Below are positions 7,913-17,900 of a DNA stretch of 64,000 bases, piece after piece. The translations under genes and the position numbers were made by a program. Each line of letters opens with the position of its first letter. Position 1 is the stretch's first letter. The stretch covers positions 1-64,000 of the forward strand of contig JADJGJ010000005.1 in assembly GCA_016708105.1 (NCBI GenBank), read 5' to 3'. The DNA comes from Crocinitomicaceae bacterium (GTDB lineage Bacteria > Bacteroidota > Bacteroidia > Flavobacteriales_D > Crocinitomicaceae). Under the pieces are notes generated by a model. The model made no database searches. It had not been told where the DNA came from and saw only the letters and a program-made list of their open reading frames with translations.

Positions 7913-9478
7913 ATGAGATTTCAATTAATTGCGTTTTGGTTTTTTTGTTCATGTAGTGCAATTGCGCAGGATACGCTATTTTTTTATTTTGACATCAATA
8001 GTTCTATTATTTCTGATCATGATCAGTCGGGTTTAAGAAATCTTGCAACCCAATATGATGCAGCATCCGTTGATTCAGTATTATTTGTGGGTTATGCAGA
8101 TTCAATAGGAAATATGAGATCAAATCTCAGGTTATCTGAACGCCGTGCGGAACATACCTACAAAATGTGCAGGAATTTTTTGACGGATGAAATACCCTAT
8201 CGGATATTAGCAAAGGGTGAAAACGTTAGACCTGAAAACTGGCAAAGCAGAAGAGTTGAAATGATCATTTATCATGAGCCTACTTTGGTGAATGAGGAGG
8301 AGAAAGAAGAAATAAAAGAGGCAGATCCACGATGTTTTAAAGTAGATTTTGAGGCACTTGAATATTGCCATATCCGTGAAATAAAAAAAGGGAAGCAGAA
8401 ATATGTTCAAATTGAAGCTATAAACATTCCGCTTTTCAAAGAGAGAAAACATTACTATGTGATTGCAGGTGCTTCAGGTAAAGTTACCGTACAAAGATTG
8501 AACTGGAAATTAAAATCTACCGGTCGCTCTTGGTGGAAAGAAGAACGCTTGGTTGCAACCATGCCAAAAAGTAGTTTTGACAAATTCCAATTTTTCACAC
8601 TGCAGGATGCACCATGCTCAGGTTGTTCAGAAACAATATTTACAAAGGATACTATAATCCGTGTTATTCCGCAATATTATCCGGATGTTTTTTTAATGGA
8701 GAACATGCAAGTGAATATCGGTTTGTTCGGCAGAAAGATCAAATTGCGTGTGCCTAAAGAATACGTGAATTTAGATGAAAATTATTTTTTAGGTACTGAT
8801 CCAACTGGTTCGGTTATAAATTATCCAATTGAATGGACAGATAAAAACGGGAGAAAAAAAGAAGACTACTATTTTTCAACCATCAGAACACCTCTATTGC
8901 TCCCCTTTTACATTAAAAAAATGGGCTATACCACAATCTGTCTAAATGATTACAGTTATATGAATTATCGCACCCCCCCTTTTTTTTGTGGGTTTAAAGG
9001 AGTGGGCGGACTTTCATTAGCAACATCTCTTCAGGCCGGCGCATTCTATCACAATGATTCGCTGACATCCTATCTTACTGCAGGTTTTTATTTTAAAGGA
9101 TTGAATTTGAGTGCCGGCATAAATCAGCACGCAGGATTATATAGTTCTCTTGTTTACAACCGATCTTTTTTATCAATACCATACAGTGCACTTAGTTTTA
9201 AAAACCATTGGAGAAGTTTGAGTGAGATGCCAAAGAAATACAAATTCATTCATTTGTATGCCGGAGCTGATGTCAGAACCAGTTTCAATAAAAAATATCA
9301 ATCATTTCTTGAAACTAATATTCATCTTGGTACAAATTTGCTCAACTCGTATTTCAGAAAAGCAGATATTGCTTTTTTTATTCAAGGCGGATACGCGTAT
9401 GATTTTCTCAGAGTAATCAATAAAAAACCATACCCTTATGTTGAACTGGGCTTACGATTTGATTTTATTTGGTTTTGA
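7913..9478 (+). CDS. Secreted OmpA-domain protein with C-terminal beta-rich region
   Basis: About 521 residues with a cleavable signal peptide (MRFQLIAFWFFCSCSAIAQ). Immediately after it comes an OmpA/MotB-like peptidoglycan-binding domain (residues ~20-125), recognised from TLFFYFDINSSII, GYADSIG and LRLSERRAEHTY. Placing this domain at the N-terminus is less usual than at the C-terminus. The remaining ~390 residues alternate polar and aromatic residues and end in FDFIWF, an aromatic C-terminus typical of outer-membrane barrels, so the C-terminal part may be a barrel. Function unknown. The ATG at 7913 is favoured over the TTG directly before it. Confidence 0.8.
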   Translation: MRFQLIAFWFFCSCSAIAQDTLFFYFDINSSIISDHDQSGLRNLATQYDAASVDSVLFVGYADSIGNMRSNLRLSERRAEHTYKMCRNFLTDEIPYRILAKGENVRPENWQSRRVEMIIYHEPTLVNEEEKEEIKEADPRCFKVDFEALEYCHIREIKKGKQKYVQIEAINIPLFKERKHYYVIAGASGKVTVQRLNWKLKSTGRSWWKEERLVATMPKSSFDKFQFFTLQDAPCSGCSETIFTKDTIIRVIPQYYPDVFLMENMQVNIGLFGRKIKLRVPKEYVNLDENYFLGTDPTGSVINYPIEWTDKNGRKKEDYYFSTIRTPLLLPFYIKKMGYTTICLNDYSYMNYRTPPFFCGFKGVGGLSLATSLQAGAFYHNDSLTSYLTAGFYFKGLNLSAGINQHAGLYSSLVYNRSFLSIPYSALSFKNHWRSLSEMPKKYKFIHLYAGADVRTSFNKKYQSFLETNIHLGTNLLNSYFRKADIAFFIQGGYAYDFLRVINKKPYPYVELGLRFDFIWF

Positions 9479-9482
9479 TAAT

Positions 9483-9500
9483 AAGTATTCTGTAATACTT
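9483..9500. terminator. Weak hairpin between convergent genes
   Basis: AAGTATT and AATACTT form a perfect 7-bp stem with a 4-nt loop (9490-9493) between two convergent stop codons. There is no T run, so a terminator role is tentative. Confidence 0.3.
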
Positions 9501-9524
9501 CGTAAGTGTTGAATCAACGAAAAA

Positions 9525-12500
9525 TTAATTCCTCACCACCAAATACCGATAAACCCTCTCCCCATCTTGAATAAGCAAGGTATAAACTCCGTTAGCAATG
9601 CTTTCATCCAGCGGAATTTCTGATGTACTTTGCGGTAAAAAAATTTGATTGCTGAAAACTAATTCTCCGGTTGCGCTTAGTAGATTTATCTGAATGGTAT
9701 TTTGAGATGATAATCCACTGAGATATATTTTATCATGGAACGGATTTGGATAAATGGTCAAAGCATTTTCATTTTCAGAAATGGTGGTATAATCAATTAC
9801 CGAAACATTGAGATACATGGTGTCATTTGGGCAGAGACTATTTTCTGCAACCAGCATAACCAGCCAGTTTCCTGTGGTGGTATAATCATGCCATGGATTG
9901 GTATCGGTTGAAGTGGATCCATCTCCAAAATCCCAAAAATATTGATCAGCATTGGTTGAATTGTTTGTAAAAAACACCGCTGAATTTGGCCATGCCACCG
10001 GTGAATTACTTAAAAATTCAGCAAGCGGAGCCTGTGCAACATTGATGGTGATAAACTGAGATGTTGTGCTGGTGTCTGAGCCGGCAATGGCATGCAAAAT
10101 AACTTCAAACGATCCTGAACTGGTGTACGAAATTTGAGGATTAATATCAGTACTTGTTGCAGGACTCCCGTTTTCAAATTCCCAGAAAAATGAATCAGCG
10201 TTGGTTGACAAATTGGTAAATAAAACTGATTCTCCGTTGCAAACAACAACGCTTGCAGGTGCAGTGAAATCAGAAACCGGCGGAATGGTGCCTGATTGTA
10301 ATTCTTGTCCATCTGAACTAGTTACGGCTGATTCAAGTCCGGCTCCATTTTCTGCTTTGATATTCACATAATACATTTGACCAACTATTAATGAGAGTCC
10401 GCTTTGTGTGAACGAAGTATTTAAGGCGTTGTTTGTCCATGCATAAATATCCGTTGAACCGGCGCTGGTTCCAATAGAATACCAATACGTCGCTATATCT
10501 GAATGCGTATCTGTTGAAGCAGCATAATTAGCAGAAATTTCTGTAGCTGTATTGAAGAAATCTTCATCACCGGCATTACCATCATGAACGGTTAGAATAT
10601 TGTCAGGGGCGGTCCAGTCAATGTTGATGAGGGTGCTGTCAAAGAGTGAAAAATTATCTGCACCGTCCATGCTCAAACTTGTGACACGTGCTGAAGGTGT
10701 TAATGGATTTTGATTTTGATATCGCACTTCATCAGCGCTTGAACCAATAGAAATGGTTTCTGCATTTCCTCTGCTCTTATATACTGTTAGATTGTCAAAA
10801 GTGCCCAATGAATTTCCGGTGCGTGGTGAAATGGAATTCCCCGAAGTGAAAGGCGAGGGATCAATCCATGATGATACCAATACATCATCTAAATATGCCT
10901 TAATTTCTCCGGTTGAGGGATTGAAATAAATTTTAAAATCATAGGTAATATTCGGATCAACAATAGCATCATCATCGGTCATGAGTACAATAGAATTTCC
11001 GGTTGATTTATAAATCTGACATTTATTTTGATCAGCCCGCCAGAACACCATGTATGAATCACCACGTTGATCAAGTGTTGGATCACTGCAAAAAAAGTGG
11101 AGACCGGATCTTCTGTTTGTGCCTGTGCCATTAATTTGACCTTGCCAATGATAGAGATAAACATGTTGATCATCTTGTAAAAGGTCAGCGTAAATATTTG
11201 AGTTGTTTATTGATTCATCGTTGTGCTGAAGAGCCTCGTTGTTATTGATCCATGTGCCAGTTTGTGAAGTCCATTCGGGGTGAATGGTGGTTCCTTCAAA
11301 TTCATCCGTAAAAAAACCAAAATCAGTATTAGATCTCCATGCTGTTCCATCAAAATCAGATACACAATAAAACTGATCAGCAATTCCAATATCATCTGTA
11401 TCTGTAAAATTTGCGGTGAAATCAGCAGTTTGCCAAATACCGGTTGTATTAACTGAACTCAGCGGAGGATTTGCATCCGTCACGCAAGAATAGCTTGCTA
11501 AAAATCCGGATGAAACCGTGGACACATCCGATGTAAACCGAAAAGTTACAGACCCGCCACTTGTACTAAAACTGCCCGGTGAGCTTGTGCCGGTATACAC
11601 TCCAATCAACGGAGATGCGGTAGATGGGCCATCATAGATGTACAGATAATCATAATTATTTTCCACGCTAAATGACGAAAATGAAATATCAATACTTGTT
11701 GCATTGGGTGGAGCAATGGTCCATGTATAATCTTCATTGTTATAATAATTTTTATAAGGGCCACCAAAATCATGAATCATTCCGCTGCAAGAATCGGTAT
11801 AACATTCCGTCATAAAATCGCTGATGGCATTCCACAATTCTGAATAACCGTCATCATAACCAAGCGCCCAGATACCAATGCCTCCGATGCCTGCTGTGTT
11901 CATGTGTTGTAATCTTTTTCTGAATGCATCTTCCAAAGAAATAAAGCACTGTTTATTACCTCCGCTATTGAATGCAAAAATATCGGTATAGCTATCTTGA
12001 TCCCAGCTGTAATTTCCTGCAGAATAGTTTCCTGAAGCGTTGTCCATCACATATTCATACGTGCGCGCGGTTCCGCTTCCTGTTGTTGATGATGGAATAC
12101 TCAGACTACTTGTTGGCCATTCATATCCGTAATAAGGCAGACCCATGACAAATTTTTCAGGCGGACATCCGTCATCAATATAATCAGTAATTGTTTTTGA
12201 AAGCGTGTAATTATAACTTGAACCAAAATGGTAAAGTGGATCACACGGACCGGTGCTGCTGCTGCCTTGATAATAATATGCATAGCCCATGCAAATGTAA
12301 TGATCAACTTCAGGTTCCATGATAGAGAAATCAAAAACATCACTCCAGTCAACGGCATACAAAACGGTGCTCACATGTGACCCCGGAATGGCGCTATGCA
12401 TTTGATTGCTGAGGTCAACCATAAAATTGGCAAAGTTGGTAGTTTGAGATGCGGGCAATCCTTCAAAGTCAATATTCACTCCATGCGCCCCGCGAGACTG

Positions 12501-12992
12501 AACAAGATTAATCAGATTATCAATCAGATTTTGTTTTGCAGTTGCATTGGTGAGAAAAGTTGCGAGATCAGAACTGCCAAAAAGCGTTACGCATAAAGTT
12601 ACTTTCACTCCATTAGCCAGCGCAGCATCAACAGCTGTTGAAGTCGCCCAGCCATGTGTAGTTAGCGGATCACCCGTTGCAGGATCTACTTCATAAGAAA
12701 AAAATGAAAAATGTGTGAGCAATGACCAATCGTAATTATTGTACGCTGCACCCACCCAGTATGGATGCCAACCATACACAATTTTGTTAGGCGTACATCC
12801 AATTTTTGTTTGACTCGTTGTGTGAATTTCAGTATTTACATTTTGTTCATACCACTCGGTTGTTTGACCTTGTGCGTTGTAATATTCCAATTGTTGCTGA
12901 TGAACGGATGGCTGATCTTGCGCAAGTAAAACTTGACAGCAGCATGATACAAAAACGGTAGAAATTAAGTGCAGTATTTTTTTCATATTCAA
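9525..12992 (-). CDS. Secreted GH18-like/CUB/PKD multidomain protein, T9SS type A
   Basis: 1155 residues. Signal peptide to about residue 25; GH18 (chitinase-like) domain ~65-395 with the beta-4 motif GVNIDFEG holding D175 and the catalytic acid E177; CUB domain ~400-505 with FSVENNYDYLYIYDGP; a LamG-like region ~560-720; a fibronectin-III-like stretch ~790-900; two PKD domains ~905-1070 with FWDFGDGSTST; and a type A T9SS signal ~1080-1155 starting LTIYPNPFHDK. The first Asp of the usual DGxxxDxE motif is replaced by His170, but DxE is intact. Predicted to be exported and to bind or cleave beta-1,4-linked amino-sugar glycans such as chitin or peptidoglycan fragments; activity is inferred. 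Confidence 0.9.
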   Translation of the reverse strand: MNMKKILHLISTVFVSCCCQVLLAQDQPSVHQQQLEYYNAQGQTTEWYEQNVNTEIHTTSQTKIGCTPNKIVYGWHPYWVGAAYNNYDWSLLTHFSFFSYEVDPATGDPLTTHGWATSTAVDAALANGVKVTLCVTLFGSSDLATFLTNATAKQNLIDNLINLVQSRGAHGVNIDFEGLPASQTTNFANFMVDLSNQMHSAIPGSHVSTVLYAVDWSDVFDFSIMEPEVDHYICMGYAYYYQGSSSTGPCDPLYHFGSSYNYTLSKTITDYIDDGCPPEKFVMGLPYYGYEWPTSSLSIPSSTTGSGTARTYEYVMDNASGNYSAGNYSWDQDSYTDIFAFNSGGNKQCFISLEDAFRKRLQHMNTAGIGGIGIWALGYDDGYSELWNAISDFMTECYTDSCSGMIHDFGGPYKNYYNNEDYTWTIAPPNATSIDISFSSFSVENNYDYLYIYDGPSTASPLIGVYTGTSSPGSFSTSGGSVTFRFTSDVSTVSSGFLASYSCVTDANPPLSSVNTTGIWQTADFTANFTDTDDIGIADQFYCVSDFDGTAWRSNTDFGFFTDEFEGTTIHPEWTSQTGTWINNNEALQHNDESINNSNIYADLLQDDQHVYLYHWQGQINGTGTNRRSGLHFFCSDPTLDQRGDSYMVFWRADQNKCQIYKSTGNSIVLMTDDDAIVDPNITYDFKIYFNPSTGEIKAYLDDVLVSSWIDPSPFTSGNSISPRTGNSLGTFDNLTVYKSRGNAETISIGSSADEVRYQNQNPLTPSARVTSLSMDGADNFSLFDSTLINIDWTAPDNILTVHDGNAGDEDFFNTATEISANYAASTDTHSDIATYWYSIGTSAGSTDIYAWTNNALNTSFTQSGLSLIVGQMYYVNIKAENGAGLESAVTSSDGQELQSGTIPPVSDFTAPASVVVCNGESVLFTNLSTNADSFFWEFENGSPATSTDINPQISYTSSGSFEVILHAIAGSDTSTTSQFITINVAQAPLAEFLSNSPVAWPNSAVFFTNNSTNADQYFWDFGDGSTSTDTNPWHDYTTTGNWLVMLVAENSLCPNDTMYLNVSVIDYTTISENENALTIYPNPFHDKIYLSGLSSQNTIQINLLSATGELVFSNQIFLPQSTSEIPLDESIANGVYTLLIQDGERVYRYLVVRN

Positions 12993-13026
12993 TCTGTATT
13001 ACTGATAAAATGCGGTAATAGTCAGC

Positions 13027-13034
13027 CAAATATA
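13027..13034 (-). promoter_or_regulatory. -7 promoter box for GH18-like gene
   Basis: TATATTTG on the minus strand, about 34 nt before the ATG at 12992, in the 329-base gap shared with the divergent LD-carboxypeptidase gene. Confidence 0.55.
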
Positions 13035-13188
13035 AGGTATTCAAAAAGAAGATTTGCCATGTATAATTTGAAGAAACATATTGTTAATCTTCCACATGGC
13101 GGTTAAATCGAATTACGCAGAAATTTAATAAATTCAGATTAAGCGATAGAAGAATATTGTTGCTTGTGGGTTGCTAAAAATGATCGTT

Positions 13189-13220
13189 CCGTAGGCGCAG
13201 GTCGCGACCTGCGCCTACGG
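13189..13220. repeat. Dispersed GC-rich palindrome, copy 2
   Basis: A perfect 32-bp palindrome with half-site CCGTAGGCGCAGGTCG, centred at 13204/13205 between two divergent genes. It shares its core with copies at 4626-4667 and 61817-61860. Confidence 0.85.
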
Positions 13221-13307
13221 GGTGAAGGTAATTTGCAACCAGAAGGTCTATGTTTCATATTCCATTGCCAAATCAAGGATAATTCACAGTGCAATTGAAA
13301 ACATTCG

Positions 13308-13315
13308 TAATTTTG
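13308..13315 (+). promoter_or_regulatory. -7 promoter box for LD-carboxypeptidase gene
   Basis: TAATTTTG ends 6 nt before the ATG at 13322, again implying a very short leader. Confidence 0.5.
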
Positions 13316-13321
13316 TAGTTC

Positions 13322-14212
13322 ATGATAAAGCACATTCATATTACATCACCGGCAAAGGCAATTGACAAGGAGTGTATAGATTATGCGGAAAAATATTTAC
13401 GTGAGCGGAATTTTGAAGTGAGTCTTTCAAAACACGTCACAGGCAGACAAAATTATTTTTCAGGATCAGATGCTGAACGTTTGGCCGATTTTCAGCACGC
13501 GTTAGATGATAATAGTATTGATGCTATTCTTTGTGCTCGCGGAGGTTATGGTTCAGTGCGCATAATTGATCAATTAAATTTTGACAAGCTGCGCCATAAG
13601 AATAAACTCATTATTGGCTTTAGTGATATAACAGTTTTTCATAATCACGTTTTCACACATCTTGGTATTCCAACCTTACATGCAACTGTTCCCTTGAATT
13701 TCCAAACTAACTCTCGTGCGGCTTTGGACTCATTGGTAAATACACTTCAGGGAAAAGATATACAGTATCAAATACCATCTGCAGTGTACAACCGTGTGGG
13801 TGAAACTGAGGCTATAGTTGTTGGTGGAAATTTATCAATTTTGCATTCGTTGATTGGCACCAATTCAGATATTGATACGCAAGGAAAAATTCTGCTGATT
13901 GAAGATATTGGTGAAGCCATTTATGCGATTGACCGCATGTTTTGGGCGCTTAAAAAATCAGGCAAATTAGAATCTCTCGCCGGTTTAATTGTAGGCGGAA
14001 TGACCAATATCAAAGACACGGAAATTCCTTTTGGTAAAAAAGTGGAAGAGATCATTGCTGAAAATGTGTCTTCGTATTCATTCCCTGTTTGTTTTAATTT
14101 TCCCGCCGGACATATTGATGATAACCGTGCAGTACTTCTTGGAAAAAAAGCAAAGCTACATGTATCAGTAAATGACGTGAGATTTTTTCAGCACGGGTTG
14201 GGAACGGTATAG
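13322..14212 (+). CDS. LD-carboxypeptidase, peptidase family S66 (LdcA/MccF)
   Basis: A 296-residue serine peptidase of family S66. The triad can be read: nucleophile S101 in IIGFSDIT, E194 in LLIEDIGE, and H264 in FPAGHIDDN. The RGGYG motif (residues 73-77) is also present, and the length is normal. Family members remove the terminal D-Ala from murein tetrapeptides in peptidoglycan recycling, or cleave microcin C; the former is the usual role when no antibiotic genes are nearby, as here. There is no signal peptide, fitting a cytoplasmic recycling enzyme. It converges on the histidine kinase gene with 13 nt between stops. Confidence 0.93.
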   Translation: MIKHIHITSPAKAIDKECIDYAEKYLRERNFEVSLSKHVTGRQNYFSGSDAERLADFQHALDDNSIDAILCARGGYGSVRIIDQLNFDKLRHKNKLIIGFSDITVFHNHVFTHLGIPTLHATVPLNFQTNSRAALDSLVNTLQGKDIQYQIPSAVYNRVGETEAIVVGGNLSILHSLIGTNSDIDTQGKILLIEDIGEAIYAIDRMFWALKKSGKLESLAGLIVGGMTNIKDTEIPFGKKVEEIIAENVSSYSFPVCFNFPAGHIDDNRAVLLGKKAKLHVSVNDVRFFQHGLGTV

Positions 14213-14225
14213 ATTACGTCAGTCC

Positions 14226-17200
14226 CTATCTCTTCCCATGCCTCTTCAACGAAACATAAAACGTAGTTCCTTCACCGGGTTTTGATTCAAACCAAATTTT
14301 GCCACCGTGATTTTCGACAATTTGTTTTGACATGGCTAAGCCTAAACCTGTGCCTGTTGATTTAGTGGTGAAATAGGGTACAAATATTTTTTCTTTTTCT
14401 TTGTCTGAAATTCCGGCTCCATTATCTTTTACTGCAACAATAAAATAATCGGCAGTTTCTTCCAGCGCAACTACCACTTTGCCATTGTAGGTGTCTTGCT
14501 CATCTTGCGGTTTCACAGCTTGCGTAGCGTTCTTAATCAGGTTATTGAATACACGCAACATTAAATCTTTATCAGCCCATACAATGGATGGTTTTGAACG
14601 GTCAACCTGCAATTCAAGTTCGTATTCATCATTCTCTTCAAATACAGTTGCCGCCGCGTAGAGTAGTTCAGCTAAATTAATTTCATTCTCTGCGGCTTTC
14701 GGCATTTTAGCAAAGTTTGAAAATTCGTTGGCAATTTGTGTAAGGGCATCAATTTGATCAATGAGCGATTTTGTTACCCGTTCAAGTTTTTCTTTTGAAT
14801 CTTCATCAGCTAATTGAACTGAGCGTTTCAAATGTTGAATGGATAATTTCATTGGTGTGAGCGGATTTTTAATTTCATGCGCAACCTGTTTTGCCATTTC
14901 TCTCCAAGCACTTTCACGTTCACTTTTTGCTAATTGTTCAGCGTTAATTTGTAATTCTTCAACTTTTTTATTGTACTCTTTCACCAGCTCACCAATTTCA
15001 TCAGAACCTGCATATTCAATAGGTTTGGATACTGCTCCAATTTGAATGCTGCGCAAACTATCCTGAATATATTTCAGTGGACGCGTGAGGCGATTAGATA
15101 AAGTAATGGCTAAAATAGTTGACAAGGCAAGCATTAAAACCATGATGTTGACAATAGCCAATAAGAAACCTGAAATTTGATTTTCAAGTTCGCCCTGTCG
15201 TGAAATGTACTGTACGTTTAAATAGGCAAGCATTTCTCCCTTATTATTAAAAAACGGCATGTAGGCTGACAAATAACTCAAGGCACCAATGCGCTCGTCA
15301 TGGATAAATTCACTGCGGTGCAAATAATGAATTTGACGATAAGCTTCAGGATTCATTTTGCGTGAAAGAATTCCTTTAGAATATATTTTTGGTTGTGATG
15401 ATGCCAGCAAATCTCCATCCAACGTGTACAAGTTGATGTCAGTTAAAAATATCGTGCTGAATTTTTTGAGAAGATATTCAAGATAATCTGAAAGTTCATG
15501 CCGCAGCTCTTTTTCATCTTTTAATTTATTTTGAAATTCAGTGCGTACTGAGGTGATTTTTTCATTGATCAATCCTTTGTTATTTTCATGATACTGCTCA
15601 GCCACAAAGGTTCCGGCACCAATACCAAATGCAACCAGTGAAATCAAAATGAGACCAATCATCACGGCTTGAATTTTCACATTCATTTTCATACTGCGAA
15701 ATGAAAATCCCTTCATGAATTGTTGGTAACCAAGCGGAATTAAAAGCAAGACACCAAAGATGATTAGCAAATACGAAAAGGAAGTAAAAAGGGCGTATGC
15801 AGCGCTTACTTTTTTGCTCATCACCACGGTGTGTCCGTTCTCATATTCGTAGGTGTAATGGCTATATCCATCAATGATTTCAAATTGATTTACCTTTTTG
15901 AAATGATCTGTGCAGTGTAATGGATAAGCATATTCTCCTTTATGGTTCACCAACTTATCATCTACAAATTTTGCAATAGAATAGTGCTTGAGTTGATCTG
16001 AAAATTTTACCGGTTCTTCAAGTAACAAAGAGGGTAACCCAATGTCTTCCGGGAATTTTTTAGATCGCATTTCAGTGAATAGGTGCCCATGCAGCGAGTC
16101 GCCTGATGAAACAAGGTAATGTGCCAGATAAGTTAATTTATCACGGTAATCTCTGATGTAATAAATATGACTTGCAGAGTCAGTACGAATGCCTGAATCA
16201 CGAATAATTTCAACCAGTCGGTCATATCCTTTTACATCATAATTTTTAAAATCATCTACAATAGATTTATCGCGTTTGAAGAGCGAAAAAGTGAGATCAT
16301 ATTTATTTCGGAGTCGTCTGAATGGCCCGGCTTCTAATTCTTCACTCAATTTTTTCTGGCTAAATTGACCAGAGAAATAGGGGAGTAGAAAATTAGTTTT
16401 GCTTAATTCACGTTCAACTTCGCTGTAATCAAATTCGGCCGTTTCATCACGGTCATCAGCAATAATTTCTGCGAGTTTTTGCCGTATTTCAGTCTCTTTT
16501 GCGTCATTATATCCTTTCAAAATAAATGAGGCGTAAAAAGAAATAAATGCAAGTGCTGAAACTACGTGTACAAATTTATACTCGCGGTCTTTGTATTGAA
16601 ACAGCAGTAGAATGCCGCTCAACAAAACCGGCCACACTGAGGTTAACAAAGAATGCTCTGCGTAAATCTGATCTAGTCCTATATAACAAATAGAAATAAT
16701 GAACCAGGCAAATGCCAGCCGATTGAGTTCAAATGCTGATTTTCTTAATTGTATAACTACATATTGGATGAGCAGAAAATAGGTGTAAAAAGCAATACCT
16801 ATTAAGGCAATACTCACAAATGAATAGATGTCAAGATCAAAAAGATATTCAAGATCAAAATTGATTTGTGAATCATTCACCAAATCACGTATGAGTGTAT
16901 TGATTTCAAATGCTACGTAAAATGAAACCAGAAAAAGCGGAAGCAGAAATACAGCAAGCTTCAACTTGATATTACCTTGTTTAAACCAGTTGCGAGTGCG
17001 CTTGAGTAAAAAATTTACCAGCAAATAAAATATGGAAAGATTGACGATGAGATCACCCAATGAAGGCACACTTTCTGAAGCAAAAAGTTCGGGCATAAAA
17101 ATTTCAAAGTCAGACAGCGGTCCCAGCCAGCCTAACTGAATCCATGCATAACGCAAAACTACCAGCGCAATTGGAAATATAACCAGCAGGTATGATTTGC

Positions 17201-17900
17201 GAATGAGTAATTTCTGAAAACTATTAATGAGCAGTTGAATCAGAATTAAAAATGAAATCAGATAACAAAAAAAGATGACTAATTCTATGGAACTGTTGCG
17301 CTCATAGGTTTCAAGCGGGGCAATGTTGAAAATGGGTTTGTTGTATTTATTGTGCACCGGAAAACCTTCACCATCTAAAACAATACGCCCTTTGAAATCA
17401 GGCATCAGGTGAGGAGAAAACATGTTCACCAGTTCATCATTTTCAAAATCATATTCATATTTGATGAGCATGCAGGCAACATATCGCTTATTGCCCGCAG
17501 TAAGGTATTCAAATTTGTACCATCCGTTTGAGAGCAGCACAATATTTCCATCTTGAATATAGGTGTCCCATTCGTTGGCTAAAGGAATACTGCTGGATGT
17601 CCACAAGGTAAGCGTGTCATCAGTGTAAATGAAATAATCAGTATGTGTTTCATCAGCAAAGTAGCGTGCGTACTCAAACTGCTCAAGTTCGGTGTTTTTT
17701 GACTCAACACCGGTGACAAGATTTTGAAGATTTATTTCAAGTTCAGCGCATTTATTTTGAAAGGCTACTTCAAATTCTTGCACATCTTCTTCCGTGACGG
17801 TGTACTTGAGAAAATTTTCATGGAGAATAAAAGCAATGATCCAAAGCAGAAATCCCGCAATGGCTGACCAGATAAATTTGCTTTTATACTTTTGGTTCAT
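14226..17900 (-). CDS. Giant membrane sensor histidine kinase (NtrY-like)
   Basis: 1224 residues. One TM helix near the N-terminus (about 10-30), an extracytoplasmic region, a cluster of about seven TM helices, a second extracytoplasmic region, two more TM helices, a third sensor region, then a last TM running into HAMP (LSNRLTRPLKYI). The HisKA phosphoacceptor is H1008 in AHEIKNPLTPMK. The HATPase has N box NLIKNATQAV, DNGAGIS, F box IFVPYFTTK and G2 box GTGLGLAM. No receiver domain is fused and no response regulator is nearby, so its partner is unlinked. Its start overlaps the end of the uridine kinase gene by 17 nt, so the two are co-transcribed. Confidence 0.92.
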   Translation of the reverse strand: MNQKYKSKFIWSAIAGFLLWIIAFILHENFLKYTVTEEDVQEFEVAFQNKCAELEINLQNLVTGVESKNTELEQFEYARYFADETHTDYFIYTDDTLTLWTSSSIPLANEWDTYIQDGNIVLLSNGWYKFEYLTAGNKRYVACMLIKYEYDFENDELVNMFSPHLMPDFKGRIVLDGEGFPVHNKYNKPIFNIAPLETYERNSSIELVIFFCYLISFLILIQLLINSFQKLLIRKSYLLVIFPIALVVLRYAWIQLGWLGPLSDFEIFMPELFASESVPSLGDLIVNLSIFYLLVNFLLKRTRNWFKQGNIKLKLAVFLLPLFLVSFYVAFEINTLIRDLVNDSQINFDLEYLFDLDIYSFVSIALIGIAFYTYFLLIQYVVIQLRKSAFELNRLAFAWFIISICYIGLDQIYAEHSLLTSVWPVLLSGILLLFQYKDREYKFVHVVSALAFISFYASFILKGYNDAKETEIRQKLAEIIADDRDETAEFDYSEVERELSKTNFLLPYFSGQFSQKKLSEELEAGPFRRLRNKYDLTFSLFKRDKSIVDDFKNYDVKGYDRLVEIIRDSGIRTDSASHIYYIRDYRDKLTYLAHYLVSSGDSLHGHLFTEMRSKKFPEDIGLPSLLLEEPVKFSDQLKHYSIAKFVDDKLVNHKGEYAYPLHCTDHFKKVNQFEIIDGYSHYTYEYENGHTVVMSKKVSAAYALFTSFSYLLIIFGVLLLIPLGYQQFMKGFSFRSMKMNVKIQAVMIGLILISLVAFGIGAGTFVAEQYHENNKGLINEKITSVRTEFQNKLKDEKELRHELSDYLEYLLKKFSTIFLTDINLYTLDGDLLASSQPKIYSKGILSRKMNPEAYRQIHYLHRSEFIHDERIGALSYLSAYMPFFNNKGEMLAYLNVQYISRQGELENQISGFLLAIVNIMVLMLALSTILAITLSNRLTRPLKYIQDSLRSIQIGAVSKPIEYAGSDEIGELVKEYNKKVEELQINAEQLAKSERESAWREMAKQVAHEIKNPLTPMKLSIQHLKRSVQLADEDSKEKLERVTKSLIDQIDALTQIANEFSNFAKMPKAAENEINLAELLYAAATVFEENDEYELELQVDRSKPSIVWADKDLMLRVFNNLIKNATQAVKPQDEQDTYNGKVVVALEETADYFIVAVKDNGAGISDKEKEKIFVPYFTTKSTGTGLGLAMSKQIVENHGGKIWFESKPGEGTTFYVSLKRHGKR

